From Ianthella basta (Eukaryota > Porifera > Demospongiae > Verongiida > Ianthellidae): a stretch of DNA of 64,000 nucleotides. The stretch is from positions 2,019,813 to 2,083,812 of the forward strand of contig OZ025880.1 of NCBI GenBank assembly GCA_964019415.1, given 5' to 3'. Both the position numbers and the translations under genes were made by a program. Shown piece after piece: positions 1 to 12,560 of this stretch (position 1 is the stretch's first letter; every line of letters starts with the position of its first letter). The notes below the pieces were generated by a model. The model ran no database searches. It was not told the DNA's origin and was given only the letters and a program-made list of their open reading frames with translations.

Positions 1-1080
1 TGTAAATGTTGTCTGCTGGAGTAAAGGAGAATGAAACCTCAACAGTTCAGGTAGCAGCACAAATGAACTTTATAAAATTAAAAGTCATGTTCATAGCAGT
101 CAAAAGTACCAGTAAATTATATGTAATATAGGTTTACCGGGAAATGGTCAGGACATGATGATGGGTAAAACAAACTGGCAAAGATACAAAACATCAACTT
201 ACAGATTTATTGGACAATGGTGTGCAATTGCAGCTTCTTCCACACTTGAGCAATTGGCACTACTAAGAAGATGCACTCCAACAAGACTAAGTTGTCATTT
301 CAATCACTTTGGCAAATTCAATCTGCAAGGAATGTATACCATTGTGTATATGCTTTCACGGCCAGGCATAGTGCATGACTTTTTATATATATCTCACCAT
401 GTATGTGATTGAAAATTTGCATTGTATTGTACTGTTTCACTTTGTATAATGAATGTAGTTGCAGACACAGCTGTGTAGTGAGAGATCTAGAGCTCCATTC
501 ACTCTCATTATGTACTTCATCATGTGCATGGGGGTGGTGTTTAACTTACTACGCAATGTAGCTGATTATTGGAAATTATACATCAATTCAGATTGCATAG
601 AATGCATGCTATATACTATAATAATACTACTCCCATAATATAATCCCATGTACTAGCACTTCTCTAAACAAGCAATTGCAAGCAAAAGGTGACAACTTTG
701 CTATGCATGTGTTTTCCCTTTTGGGTTCATCTGTCTTTAGAAGAAACACTCCATTCAAGATTGGTTCAGTACAGCATTTTGCATTGTGGCAAAATAGTGA
801 TGACAATGTGTGAATATCTACTTTACTTATACGTATCCCTATGCACTCAAAATCTGCAACAAAGCATAGTGGCATATATAATAATCATGATGTGACCACA
901 CATTTTGCCCTATGGCTCTGTTCATATCATTAAATTTCATAGCCAAGAGCATGTAATGTGTGCGCACATGTGCATTGCACAGCAGTGGACATATCACTGT
1001 TCTGTTCCTTATCTGTCATTAGCATTTTCATCATTGGTGCAAGCTATGGTGGCACAAATACAATTTTGCCTACACAATTG
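1..1080. other. Spacer; probable 5' flank of another receptor copy off the left edge
   Basis: No convincing gene is visible. The stretch around 163-410 resembles the 5' flanks of receptor copies A, B and D (for example 12185-12380): it shares an 'aactggcaaagata' block, a 'caacttacag' block and a 'ttggcac...aagaagatgcac' block in the same order. In those copies the flank lies upstream of a minus-strand receptor gene, so a seventh receptor gene may end just left of position 1. That is inference. Short ORFs here have no recognisable family features. Confidence 0.4.
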
Positions 1081-1083
1081 CAT

Positions 1084-1300
1084 CAACATGCAGTGAAACT
1101 GCAGTGAAACTGTAATCCATGAATACTCTATTCACACATGATGTATCTGAAAGACACATATACACAATCATCCATTGTTAGTGTGCAGAAAGAGAAAGGT
1201 CTCTGTACTGAATGTGAACCCTAGTGCATTGTGCTATCTCATTCAGGGTACAACAATAGGTCAATCACCGCGCACTATTGTGTTCTGTACTGTTAATGAC
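1084..1300. repeat. Spacer module, copy 1 (65-bp conserved core at 1194-1260)
   Basis: This is the first of nine copies of a ~200-bp module. It starts near 'cagtgaaactg', continues through 'atgaatactctattcacaca' and a 'catccattgttagtgtgca' block, and contains a core running from 'aaaggtctctgtactgaatg' to 'cattcagggtacaacaata'. Other copies lie near 2085, 3050, 21240, 29490, 31580, 40495, 43030 and 53430. Function is unknown: it could be a shared promoter or 5' exon of the dispanin genes, or an old transposon piece. Confidence 0.8.
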
Positions 1301-1355
1301 TAGACAATACCTTGGCCAAACATGGGTACGTACAGTATAGTATACCAGGTAAAGT

Positions 1356-3049
<1,694 letters not shown>

Positions 3050-3260
3050 CTGCAGTTCACGAATACTCTATTCACACATGATGTATATGAAAGACACATA
3101 CACAATCATCCATTGTTAGTGTGCAGAAAGAAAGGTCTCTGTACTGAATGTGAACCCTAGTGCATTGTGCTATTTCATTCAGAGTACAACAATAAGTCAA
3201 TGAGTATGCACTACTGTGTTCTGTCCTGTCAGTCACTAGACAGTAATTATGTTTACAAAA
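3050..3260. repeat. Spacer module, copy 3 (core 3131-3197)
   Basis: Same order of blocks as copy 1: 'cactgcagttcacgaatact', 'ctattcacacatgatgtata', 'aatcatccattgttagtgtg', then the core with a few substitutions ('tatttcattcagagtacaac'). It is followed by a CA-rich 'cacacccactc' tail, as in other copies. Confidence 0.75.
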
Positions 3261-3330
3261 TGTGAGGGAAGTACACAAGCTACATACACAGCCACACCCA
3301 CTCGTAGACACACCCACAGACACACACATT

Positions 3331-5459
3331 ATACACTTAGGATCAGTGGCTGTTGGTGGTGACCAGTGACCAAGCTGCTAAAGGGCTGGCTAATGATCTG
3401 GAGGTTGCCGGTGCTGGTCTGGTTCACTGCCATTTTCCCTTCCCCCTTTCTTTCTTTACCATGTGTAGTTCCAAACTTTGTCTTTAATTCCTGCAATAGT
3501 CTGTATAATTATTATAGCTATGTAAGTAGTTAAGTACTACATTCCTCTTTAGATGTAATCTGAAAACAAACCTTGAATTGGTATTGCATGCACTGGTCTA
3601 CCACAAAACTCCCCCATAACAATGAATATGCTGTTGCCTGGTACATCAACTACTGTGCGTGCTTTATGGTTGAGATACAGGCATTACAGTATCTTGCAAG
3701 CATTTTGACCCTACATGTGAGGAGGCACGTTATGTGTACATGTGTAGATACTACTTGCTTTTAATGATGTATTGCAAACTTTACTGAACAAGTCCTGAGA
3801 GTGCCAAGGCATACACCCTTGAGATTCATGCAGTAAAATCATAATGGCATTGAAAGTGTGTAATAATAACAGTTAGTTCTTATTCTTGCAATGAAGGATG
3901 CCAAGCCAGCAACAGCTACAGTAATTTGGCAGCCAGCAAAAGTGTCAGAAAAGGCCACCTTATACAAATGAATATAGTGTATCCATGGATAGGACTGCTT
4001 CTACAGTTGCCATTCATAAAGGTAATAATTGGTGCAGTGTGCAGATGAACGGTAACCATAGGTGCTAGGATGTTTCCCTCTACACAATCCCTCCACACAC
4101 CTCCTTCTTCACATATCCGTCCACACACCTTCCTCTTCACATATCCGTGCACGTGCCTTCCTCTCCACATCTCCCTCCACACACCACCCTCCATATTATT
4201 GCCCTCATTTCAAAGGTAGATTTGTAGACAATGCAGCTGGGACAAGACTGGTAGTCAATGTACATACTAGTGTCCACAATTCAACATGTCCTTTAATATT
4301 CAACAATTCCATCTCCTTGTACACAGAAGCATCACTGCTGCCAAATGGTGTAGAGGAAAGGTCTAAATGCACGTGATGACACACAAACAAGCCATAATTA
4401 TATGCCATAATGATATTAAGTACACATTGAAGGTTGGGAGTAGTATTTGCCCTTAAATATAAGGCTGCCAGTATGCCAAAAATTCCATGCCAAAATAGAT
4501 ATCAGTCAAATGGTATAATTGCTTTCAATTGTGTGGGATGATCACATGATTTGTATCAAGCATAGCTATGTATGCAATAGAGTTACATCACTTCTTGTAC
4601 CATCCTCACTGTATATATAGCTACATAAGTAGTTACTATAATATACATTCCTCTTTTGATGTAATTTGAACCTAACCTTGAAAGGATGTGTGCACTGGTC
4701 CACCACAAAAGCTCCCCGTGCACATAACAATACATATATGGTGTTGCCTGGCAACAGGTACGTGGCCACCTGCACATGCCTGTACAATTAAATCGTTGCA
4801 ATACAGGCACTAACATCTTAGGGTTAACCCAATCATGTGTAAACCTGTAAACATGGAATTTTCTGTGCCCACAGGGTTAGATATTTGGAGACAAATCTAC
4901 TGAAGATCGCCATTATATATATAGTAGAAAAGTTTTTTCTGCAGATATAGCTTAAGCGACATACATATAATTTCATTCCTACATGGAACATATGAGTGAA
5001 TGACAAAAGTGGCATTATTCTATAAGCTCAAGATATATGTAACACTATTCAATCAATAGTACAGTAGATTAACCCCTCGTCAGCCCATAAATACTCCCCT
5101 CAGCGAAAGTCCCCCATGTAAGTTCAAAATACCAGACACCCTCACTTATTCATAGGTGTTTATGCCTCCCTTTACAGACATTTATATTCCATTGCAGAAC
5201 TTGATACAATACTCAAAATTTATCTTTGCTCTCTATCACATCTATCCTTTGAGATTTCTTAAGACTTTTCCTCAGTGGAGCAGTACACCCCTCGAGTGGA
5301 GTTGGTGATCCGGGGCATTTAACAGATCTTCATAATACTCGATCTCATGTTATATTGAATGACACCTTTACTGTATATTACCTCTGTATAAATTATTTTG
5401 TGTACTTGTGTATTCCCCATTCTCTTTATGTCTCCACATTGCCCTCTTACTTCCTATAG
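3331..5459 (+). other. Degenerate dispanin-associated spacer
   Basis: No intact gene. A block near 3560-3640 is repeated near 4640-4760 and 54550-54670; all three share 'gcactggtc', a poly-A/CTCCCC motif and 'ttgcctgg'. The part at 3880-3950 is a decayed relative of the dispanin N-terminal exon seen at 44242 and 56508. C-rich sequence at 4080-4190 consists of about three imperfect 30-bp units ('cttcctcttcacatatccgt') and has a counterpart at 55230-55340. The region leads into the dispanin last-exon relic at 5460. Confidence 0.45.
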
Positions 5460-5625
5460 TCTACTGAACGATACAGCCTTGGCCAGTATGAATCTGTTGT
5501 GTGAACTGGAATACTGTGTCCACAGTGGTGGGATATGTGCCTATATATATATATAGCCACTGGGGTCGGCAAATATTTTGCAATTGCTGAATATGGACAG
5601 TCATGCTACCATTTCACCTTTCTAG
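5460..5625 (+). pseudogene. Relic of a dispanin (CD225) last exon
   Basis: After a good acceptor ('cttacttcctatag') the sequence aligns with the last exons of the dispanin genes at 45698 and 57850. Recognisable parts are the 'gccagtatgaatctgttgtg' block, 'gtccacagtggtggg', 'gtgcctata', the 'gccactggggtc' block encoding the second membrane segment, and a closing 'cacctttctag'. The reading frame is broken by stops and indels, including a 'gtgtgaactgg' lesion and an expanded TA run. No matching CD225 exon is left upstream, so this is a dead copy. Confidence 0.75.
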
Positions 5626-5899
5626 CTAGTCTGTCAAATAAATGTACCTGTTCGGGCACAGCTCATGCTCACTGGTGTCAACTGTATATTCTAAGTACCT
5701 AAAATAGGTGGTGGTCTTTTATTCCTTATATAGCATAGGCTTTAACACTATTTACTGTACTTGCTTTTATGGTAACAGTGAGTTGAAGTTTCTGAAGTCA
5801 ATGTGCATGTGCACTCTAAACATTGTCAAAGCCACCAAAATTATTAGTTTTATACAAATGTAATGCATCAAATTTAAGGGGTGAATCTGCATTTCTGCA

Positions 5900-6080
5900 A
5901 GCATAACACTATGATGCATATGTACACACCCAAGGGCAAGTGCATGAGTAATAATAATGCATGTATTGAGAATATTATTCCATGTCCTGATTTGGACTCA
6001 CTTCACAATTATACAGTCATAATATTAGTGGATGTCACAGCCATCCTGTGGGATTATGCTGTACAGTTACAGCTTAGTTT
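5900..6080. repeat. Dispanin 3'-flank repeat, copy 1
   Basis: A ~150-bp block starting with 'gggcaagtgcatgag' and ending in 'gtgggattatgctgtacag' recurs near 13395-13560 and 33685-33850. In all three cases it lies downstream of a decayed dispanin last exon, so it may be old 3'-UTR or 3' flank duplicated with the gene. ORFs in it are not conserved. Confidence 0.6.
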
Positions 6081-6111
6081 GCAGTATGATATGTTTGAGG
6101 CTTAGAACTCG

Positions 6112-6243
6112 AAGTAAAGGCTGTTACACAGTGAAGCATTAACCATGGTCCATACATGCAAGAATGTCACACCTTATAGTCCTAGCTACATCCTTGAAGG
6201 TAGGGACGATGGTTAATGATCCACTGTGTAACAGCCTTTACTT
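6112..6243. mobile_element. MITE-like foldback element
   Basis: Two inverted arms face each other. The left arm is 6112-6133 ('aagtaaaggctgttacacag' plus two bases) followed by four unmatched bases and 'attaaccat'; the right arm is 'atggttaat', four unmatched bases, and the complement of the left arm, ending at 6243. The ~70-bp middle shows no coding potential. The compact size and matched arms fit a miniature inverted-repeat element or a foldback; clear target-site duplications are not evident. Confidence 0.6.
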
Positions 6244-6543
6244 GTTTCTGTACTTTTTATGCCATCCCTACATTCTTACAATTCTTGTAGAAAATTTTAT
6301 TATGTCTAGTTTCTGCACTTTATATGGAGCAGAAGCTAAGATGCATGATATAGCTAGCAATTTAAACTTCTTGTGTAGCTCCTGATAGAATTAGCTGCTA
6401 TTTGCATTTGAGAAATTGTATTGGCATTGTAAACAATTCATTCCACAGGCCAAATGCCACGTTAAGTTGTAAAGCAAGGCAGGAAATCCCACAGTGGTGC
6501 AAAACAACAGATGAAGGATCATCCGGAAGCTGTACGCTAGCTA

Positions 6544-6643
6544 TCATGTCTCAGTCTCTGTCATGGTCACACTATCATTGTCTTCAATGGGCACTCCAGC
6601 ATGTAATTCTGTTATTAGAACAAGGTTCCCAAGTCTCTCTCTC
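6544..6643 (-). pseudogene. Detached duplicate of the receptor C-terminal tail
   Basis: On the minus strand this ~100-bp piece encodes the end of the receptor tail in frame (motifs LGNLVLITEL, HAGVP, then TETET and a stop). It matches the last ~30 codons of copies A to F, although most of the receptor is absent. It sits about 390 bp beyond the tail of copy A and is separated from it by unrelated DNA. The preserved frame and stop are notable. The simplest reading is a remnant of an older tandem copy removed by deletion or unequal exchange. Confidence 0.8.
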
Positions 6644-7028
6644 ATGAGGTCTATCAATGCATGTGGGATATTATTGCTGAATAATCATTATGGATATTAT
6701 ACTGTGTTTTGCATGGAATGCAGTGTGATGTGTGCAATATGAAGTGCTGGTTTTAAACCAGGTACATGGCATATGATGACTCTGGTTTATCAGCAGTAGC
6801 AGGTGAATAATGTAATATACAGTAACAAGAATCTGCATGCATCATGCAGTTTGCATTAAAGCAAATCTGAATACTTGTGATATATTGCAAGTTTAAACTA
6901 CATGATAAAGACTATAATGAGCACATTAAGACTTGATAGTGAATATATAATGAATTGAAGAAAATAAGTGCAAGAACTGAACTTGTACATTGCATGAGTC
7001 AAATGTGAATTCCTGGATCATCATCGAG

Positions 7029-7298
7029 TTATGTTTCAGTCTCTGTCTCAGTCACTGTATCATCATCCTCTGAGGTGGGCACTCCAGCACGCAGTTCTGT
7101 TATTAGAACAAGGTTCCCAAGTCTCTCTGCTGGTGCTTCCAACAGTGGCTCAGCATTATCCTCACTTTGGTCTTCCTGTTTCTGGCAGCATCTCAACTGC
7201 CTGCACTTCAGATACATCCTTCTTCCTAGTAGAATGCCAGGATACAGGAGGGGTAGATAGATGAGGATCATCTGAAAGGAAGCATAAAATGGTCTTAC
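7029..7298 (-). pseudogene. Untranslated 3' remainder of receptor A (tail beyond the premature stop)
   Basis: The 90 codons after the TGA at 7299-7301 remain open in the same frame. They encode what the other copies have there: a last hydrophobic segment (ILIYLPLLYPGILLG), a Cys-rich juxtamembrane stretch (CRQLRCC), an acidic stretch, LGNLVLITELRAG and a Thr-Glu repeat end. Only the single nonsense codon separates them from the upstream frame. They are therefore probably not made unless the stop is read through. Confidence 0.85.
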
Positions 7299-10200
7299 TC
7301 ACGTGGGTGTGTTGGGATCAGTTATGTGAAGACTCAGGATGAGGATGAGGGCCAGTGTACCAAGGATTGCTGCATCCAAAGTGTTGAGTTTATGTGAATT
7401 GTAGGGTTGCAAGGCGGCAATGAGCAGCAGCAAGGCCACAGTGAGGAAGATCTGGATACGAAGAGCATCTTCTGTTCTTGGTATGAACACAGCCACAAGG
7501 AGGTGGACAATGCGATGGAGGAGGTAGAAGGAAGAGAAGCTTCTTAATCGTTCCTTATAGCAGCCTTGTAAGACATTAACAAAATGGTAGACCCATCTGT
7601 CAGTGTAGACATTGCTGCAGAATGTCTGGATTCTCTGCAGCTTCCTCAATGGTGGCACAGCTATGATGAGTCTACCAAACAGCTGAGGCCCAATGGGAAG
7701 AGTTAGGAGAAGAAAGGATGGCAGAAGGACAAACACTAGCAGTATGACAATGGCAGGTATGAAGTATGCAATGTGTTGTATGGAGCCATAGGGCACAGAG
7801 CCCTGCCACCACACCACCACCTTCCTCTCCCCATCCTCCCCTGTGATGGTTTGGTTGACAAGGATGTAGGAGGAGCTGACCAGGAAGCGAGTGAATCCAA
7901 GAATGACAAAGGCAGGAAGTGCTCTGTCATATGACATGCCATCTGAGCACTTAGCCTTCCATCGTCGCATTCTCCTGAGGCATTGGTCCACTCGGTGACA
8001 GCATATCCACTTCTCTGCTGACCTCTCTAGAACAGTGAATGTGATGGCCACTGTCAGTGGGAACAGTCCAATAGAGTAGTGCAGAAGGATTGTCTGTAGC
8101 AGGGTGAGGTGTGCATGTGGAGTGAGGCAGTATGGGGGAAGGAGCACTCCAAAGAAGTCCAGGTTCCACATGCCATACAGAAATCGGTATATCCTGACAA
8201 ATACACTGTGCACTGGTCCCAACTCAGCATCACCTCTGATAGTTGAGAAGGCCAGGAGTTGTGCAAACAGCAGAAATGAGTTGAACCTTCCTGACACTAG
8301 ATCTATGTTAAAGAGCATCAAGACAAACATGAAAGCAAACATGGGCACCCACTCACTCAGTATCCACACAAGAATGCCCACTTTACTGAGCCCTTCATCA
8401 CAACTGACACACACTGGTCTTATCCCATTGAAGTTCACTGAAATGCTGTACGTTTCAAGGCAGTCTCCACAGAGAAGCCCTTTGCGATTTGACCCACTAC
8501 ACACAACTTCTTGGAGCATTTGCTGTGAGTTGTTTTCAGGAAGAATAATATATTGTGATTGACAGAATCCTGATGGGCATTGTCCAGTGAAGAACTTCTG
8601 TCCATCACAGCTGTGTTGGTCATTGGATGGCAGGTATCCAGCCCAGTGATCTCTCTTCAAAACAGCACCAATCACTTCAGGGTGACTCTCATTACATTCT
8701 GCTATCCCAACCACAATGAGCACTCCACAGTGACATGTTCCCTTGTCTCCTAATCGATATCGAAAGATGTAGCCAGGAGGACAGCACTGGAGCTCTATGT
8801 TCATCACCAGGAGTAGGTCTGTGTTGTCCACTGATTGCAGAACCAGCTGAGGGGGTCTAACTACTGCAGATGTGTTGTTTGTGATGCCAGGGAAGGAATA
8901 GTTGGCCATGCCATGGTGCAGTGGAATGCCATGTAGGATGACTGTATAATCAGCAGTGTATTTGGAGAATAAATTTGGTTCCAAGGGTAGTAAGCCATCC
9001 ATTTTATTGATCAGTACTGCGAACACTGAACTGATGTCATTGCCAAACTCATCATATGCATGAGTATAGGGGAGTCTTTTCTGTTTGCCAGGGATAAAAT
9101 GGAGGATGATGTTTCTTTTTAAATTAGCAACAAATGTGGCACCATTCACATATCTGGGACCAGACATTATTGCCCATTGCAAAGGTGGCCATAGTGCAGT
9201 CGTATTTGCTGAGTAAAGGAATGTAAAATTGAAATCTAAAATGTCAAATACACTAAAGCTATATGTTTCCGATGTTAAATCAGTAGCAGTATTCTTCCTT
9301 GTCTTTTGAGAGAAGCAGTTGCGAGCATCAGTTATATACACTGACTGCACATATTCTTTGATGTCAAAATGGTATGGTCTTGCTGTGTTGCTTTCAAAGA
9401 CAAATGCACTACTATTCACTTCCTGATCTTGGTCATACTGGAGGAAACAGTTTGACTCTGGTACCACACCAGATGCAGAGCTTGTGTAAATGGCACCTCC
9501 TCTCTGAAAGGCATGATTTGTAGTAAAATGTACTATGGCATTATTGCCAACTCTGATGTAACTCTCTCCATGCAGAGCAATAGCGCCACCATGTGTTGCT
9601 ACACAATACTCTATTAGTGAAAATGTATTTGCCTGGAACACAATTTCTGAATCTAGTGCATAAATTCCCTGTGAGTAAGCTCCACAGACAATGGCTAATA
9701 AGTCACTTATGGTTATCTGTACTGACTTAGCAAGGATCATGTTAGTGTTGGCTTCCACCTGCAAAGAAGGGTTGATTCTATGTGATAACTCCCAATACAT
9801 GGCTTCAATCGGCTGGTTGATCACAATGGTAAACATCATGTAATACGAAATATCTGGAAACAGGTTGACTTGTTTCTCATAATTCACTATTTGATATTGT
9901 GATGCAGTCATAAATGCTTCACTTCTTGTCATTCTGACACCTTTAAACAACCTCTTCCCATGAGTAGGAAGTGACTGGAAAGCACATGCACTTCCACTTG
10001 CTGCCATGTTGTGAACTAGCTTTATTTCATCCACAGTCAGACTATCCCCATTGTCGCCTTGGTAGAGTGAGTGTTTGTAGAGCACAGATATACCACCACC
10101 AACTCCTTGCTCTGCTGTGTTTGATCCAAAGATATTCACTGTAAAACTGACTCTGTTGTGTGTCCTGAAGGTGGCATTGACAGTGGAGAACTCCACATGT

Positions 10201-11924
10201 ACACCTCCACCCATCATGTCATGTTTCTCTGATGGCACTAGTTTGTTCTGCACAAATTCGCTCTTGAAAATTACTACCACATTTTCTGCTGATGCGTCTT
10301 TAATCTGAACAAACATGCCTCCTCCACAGTGTGCTGTGTTGTTGCTTGGGTATATAGCTCTGAATTGAATAGTGTTGTTGCGCGAGGAATTCTGCAGGAT
10401 GACATAGACTCCACCGCCCAGCTCTGCAGAATTGTGGCCCATTCCAGTGGTAAGAGCTCTGAACGTGTTCTGAGTAGCAAAGTCACCATAGACAACAGCA
10501 ATACCACCACCTCTGAGGGCATGGTTAAAAAAGAAAAAGCCACTTTTAATTTTCACTAAATTCCTCATGGCATGCCCACTAAATTCAAAAAGCCCTCCTG
10601 CTCCAAAAAGTGCTTTGTGATTTTCAGATACTAAAACAGTCACTTTTATTTCATTTCTCCTTGCCCATCCTGTGATGATCAGTTGTAGTCCTCTACTGTA
10701 TACTTCTGAGCTTTTTGGTCCCCATAGACCCACTCTCTGAATCTGGGCTACATTTTCCTCTGAGTGATCTGTTATTTCTATACAGAGTGCACTGCCTGGA
10801 GCTACTCTCGAAGTGTTTACATAAACATCTTCTATGCGTATGTGGTTTCTGGTGGAATTGCCTCTGAGTTCAATCTTGATGCTGTTATAGGTAGCAGAGT
10901 TGTTTGCAGCACCTTTGGTAAAATTTGGAAGAATGTGTTCATCAAATGTCATTCCACTCACTGTTCTATTGCTACTGCTATGAAAGTCTTCATACTCTTG
11001 TATGACATCTGCTCGTTTCAGTGTTACATTGAAATGGTGCTCTGCATCAAGCAGGGCAACTGAGATGCCATTTCCTCTGTACAGGTAGCTATAGACACTG
11101 ACATAGGAGAGAGAAATCTCACCACCCTCTCCATCTCCCATCACAGTGATGTTGATGCCTGTGAATGATGTATTAAGACTATAATTTGGGTGGACATTGG
11201 TATTGTGAATATATATGTCCATCAGCCGATACTTCTCCCTTGCCAGGGAAGCAGCTCTTGTGTTACCTGTAAGAACTTCAAAGTGTATCCCACTGCCATG
11301 AATTCCAAAATGATCCACTTTAACATTCTCAATTGATACATCCCCATGTGTGATCAAGGTGTTGTACTTGACAAATGAAATGCCCCTTCCATAAAGGCCA
11401 TTGATATATATGACTACAAAGCGTATCCACACTATCTTACAGTCTTGAAAGTACAGGGTTGATGAATCTGAGAGAGAATCACTGTGCTGCAATTGTTTGC
11501 CACACTTATCAAATACTAAATATTCGAGCTTAATGTACTGTGAATTGTAAAATCCAAAGTTTGCTTTGTCAGTGCACAGAATCATTGGCCGATTATAGGT
11601 ACAAACACCCACTACTTTTATGTATGTGGCATTCATCAGTGGTGTCCCTTCTAGCAAATTGTCAACTGGCCCAAGTACATGAATACCACAACCAATGATA
11701 ATCAAAGTATAATTCTGAATATTTTTAAGAGCATAGTTCAGTGACCCACATGATTCATTGAAGTGGTGTAGACGGGGTAGTGGGTCACTTGTTGGTGTGT
11801 CATGTATACACTGTGGACTATCTTCTGTTTTACTAACCCACATGGTTCTTCTGTAGTTCTCAGACGCTGCTCCAGGGCACCATGTGAGCAGCCACAGCAC
11901 ACACACCAGCAGAACCAACTTCAT
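7299..11924 (-). CDS. Receptor A: beta-helix ectodomain, multi-pass membrane protein, truncated by TGA
   Basis: Intronless frame of 1,541 codons. Residues 1-21 form a signal peptide (hydrophobic LVLLVCVLWLLTW, likely cleavage after GAAS). The ectodomain to about residue 1050 is rich in N-x-S/T sites and carries Pmp/pectin-lyase-like repeats (RGGGIAVV, CGGGMFV, THGGAIAL, QRGGAIY). A Cys-rich block follows (CCPPGYIF, LLCGDC, VCVSC), then about eight membrane segments from about residue 1180. Compared with B, D and E the frame stops about 90 codons early: AAC-ACA-CCC-ACG-TGA replaces codons for N-T-P-I-G, removing the last hydrophobic segment and tail. Its 5' flank is of the A/B/D class. The start is the first ATG before the signal peptide. 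Function is unknown; a cell-surface receptor is inferred. It could be functional in truncated form or a young pseudogene. Confidence 0.85.
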   Translation of the reverse strand: MKLVLLVCVLWLLTWCPGAASENYRRTMWVSKTEDSPQCIHDTPTSDPLPRLHHFNESCGSLNYALKNIQNYTLIIIGCGIHVLGPVDNLLEGTPLMNATYIKVVGVCTYNRPMILCTDKANFGFYNSQYIKLEYLVFDKCGKQLQHSDSLSDSSTLYFQDCKIVWIRFVVIYINGLYGRGISFVKYNTLITHGDVSIENVKVDHFGIHGSGIHFEVLTGNTRAASLAREKYRLMDIYIHNTNVHPNYSLNTSFTGINITVMGDGEGGEISLSYVSVYSYLYRGNGISVALLDAEHHFNVTLKRADVIQEYEDFHSSSNRTVSGMTFDEHILPNFTKGAANNSATYNSIKIELRGNSTRNHIRIEDVYVNTSRVAPGSALCIEITDHSEENVAQIQRVGLWGPKSSEVYSRGLQLIITGWARRNEIKVTVLVSENHKALFGAGGLFEFSGHAMRNLVKIKSGFFFFNHALRGGGIAVVYGDFATQNTFRALTTGMGHNSAELGGGVYVILQNSSRNNTIQFRAIYPSNNTAHCGGGMFVQIKDASAENVVVIFKSEFVQNKLVPSEKHDMMGGGVHVEFSTVNATFRTHNRVSFTVNIFGSNTAEQGVGGGISVLYKHSLYQGDNGDSLTVDEIKLVHNMAASGSACAFQSLPTHGKRLFKGVRMTRSEAFMTASQYQIVNYEKQVNLFPDISYYMMFTIVINQPIEAMYWELSHRINPSLQVEANTNMILAKSVQITISDLLAIVCGAYSQGIYALDSEIVFQANTFSLIEYCVATHGGAIALHGESYIRVGNNAIVHFTTNHAFQRGGAIYTSSASGVVPESNCFLQYDQDQEVNSSAFVFESNTARPYHFDIKEYVQSVYITDARNCFSQKTRKNTATDLTSETYSFSVFDILDFNFTFLYSANTTALWPPLQWAIMSGPRYVNGATFVANLKRNIILHFIPGKQKRLPYTHAYDEFGNDISSVFAVLINKMDGLLPLEPNLFSKYTADYTVILHGIPLHHGMANYSFPGITNNTSAVVRPPQLVLQSVDNTDLLLVMNIELQCCPPGYIFRYRLGDKGTCHCGVLIVVGIAECNESHPEVIGAVLKRDHWAGYLPSNDQHSCDGQKFFTGQCPSGFCQSQYIILPENNSQQMLQEVVCSGSNRKGLLCGDCLETYSISVNFNGIRPVCVSCDEGLSKVGILVWILSEWVPMFAFMFVLMLFNIDLVSGRFNSFLLFAQLLAFSTIRGDAELGPVHSVFVRIYRFLYGMWNLDFFGVLLPPYCLTPHAHLTLLQTILLHYSIGLFPLTVAITFTVLERSAEKWICCHRVDQCLRRMRRWKAKCSDGMSYDRALPAFVILGFTRFLVSSSYILVNQTITGEDGERKVVVWWQGSVPYGSIQHIAYFIPAIVILLVFVLLPSFLLLTLPIGPQLFGRLIIAVPPLRKLQRIQTFCSNVYTDRWVYHFVNVLQGCYKERLRSFSSFYLLHRIVHLLVAVFIPRTEDALRIQIFLTVALLLLIAALQPYNSHKLNTLDAAILGTLALILILSLHITDPNTPT

Positions 11925-12560
11925 TGTGTTGATATGTACCTTCCACTGTACACCTGTTGGTTTCTATGATAATAATTGAAAAATAAGCCTTGAAAGTTTA
12001 ATTACATGATGCTGTAACTTTTTTATGAACACAGTGGTTACTGTCAAATTTATGTCTATTCAATGAATGGTCTAAAACTAGCACTAGTGCATGACCAAGT
12101 TGGATGTGAACATTCACTGTTCATGCAAGTACAGGTACGTACATATATAGCACAGTGGTACCTGGTAACTGTCAAAAAGTGTTAACAGGCAGAAGAAAAC
12201 TGGCAAAGATAAGGAGAACATTGGTTTGATTCACCAACTTACAAATAATTGGTGTAACTTTCAAATAATGGGTGTTGCACTTGTAGTTAATTCCTCTGCA
12301 GTTGAGCTGTTGGCACAGCCAAGAAGATGCACACCACTAAGACTGACAAATTGCCTTTTGATCACTTTGACTGATTATGCAGGGACTGTAAAGTGACCAA
12401 TAATATGTATAATGATGTATACGTTTCTTCTGACAGGCACAATGGCTTTTATACTTAATTATTATAGTAATTATCACATATATACAGTACATAGGAACAT
12501 TGATAATGAAATTTGTGTATATATAGTATATCGTTTCACTACATTCTAATTCACTTTCCA
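11925..12560 (-). promoter_or_regulatory. 5' flank of receptor A, conserved with B and D
   Basis: Immediately upstream of the ATG, on the minus strand, all copies share GTGTRSAGTGGAAGG, here followed by a spacer and ACACAATG. Further up, blocks common to A, B and D include 'ctattcaatgaatggt', 'gcactagtgcatga', 'aactggcaaagataagg' and 'gttgagctgttggcacagcc'. This length of near-identity between paralogues suggests the flank was duplicated with the gene and contains its promoter. No clear TATA box was assigned. Confidence 0.6.

Noticed and set aside
7270-7301. A 31-nt micro-intron in receptor A (GTGAGT to CAG)
   Set aside because: Excision would shift the frame and give a stop within two codons. 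The sequence aligns base for base with coding sequence in the other copies, so a nonsense substitution explains it better.
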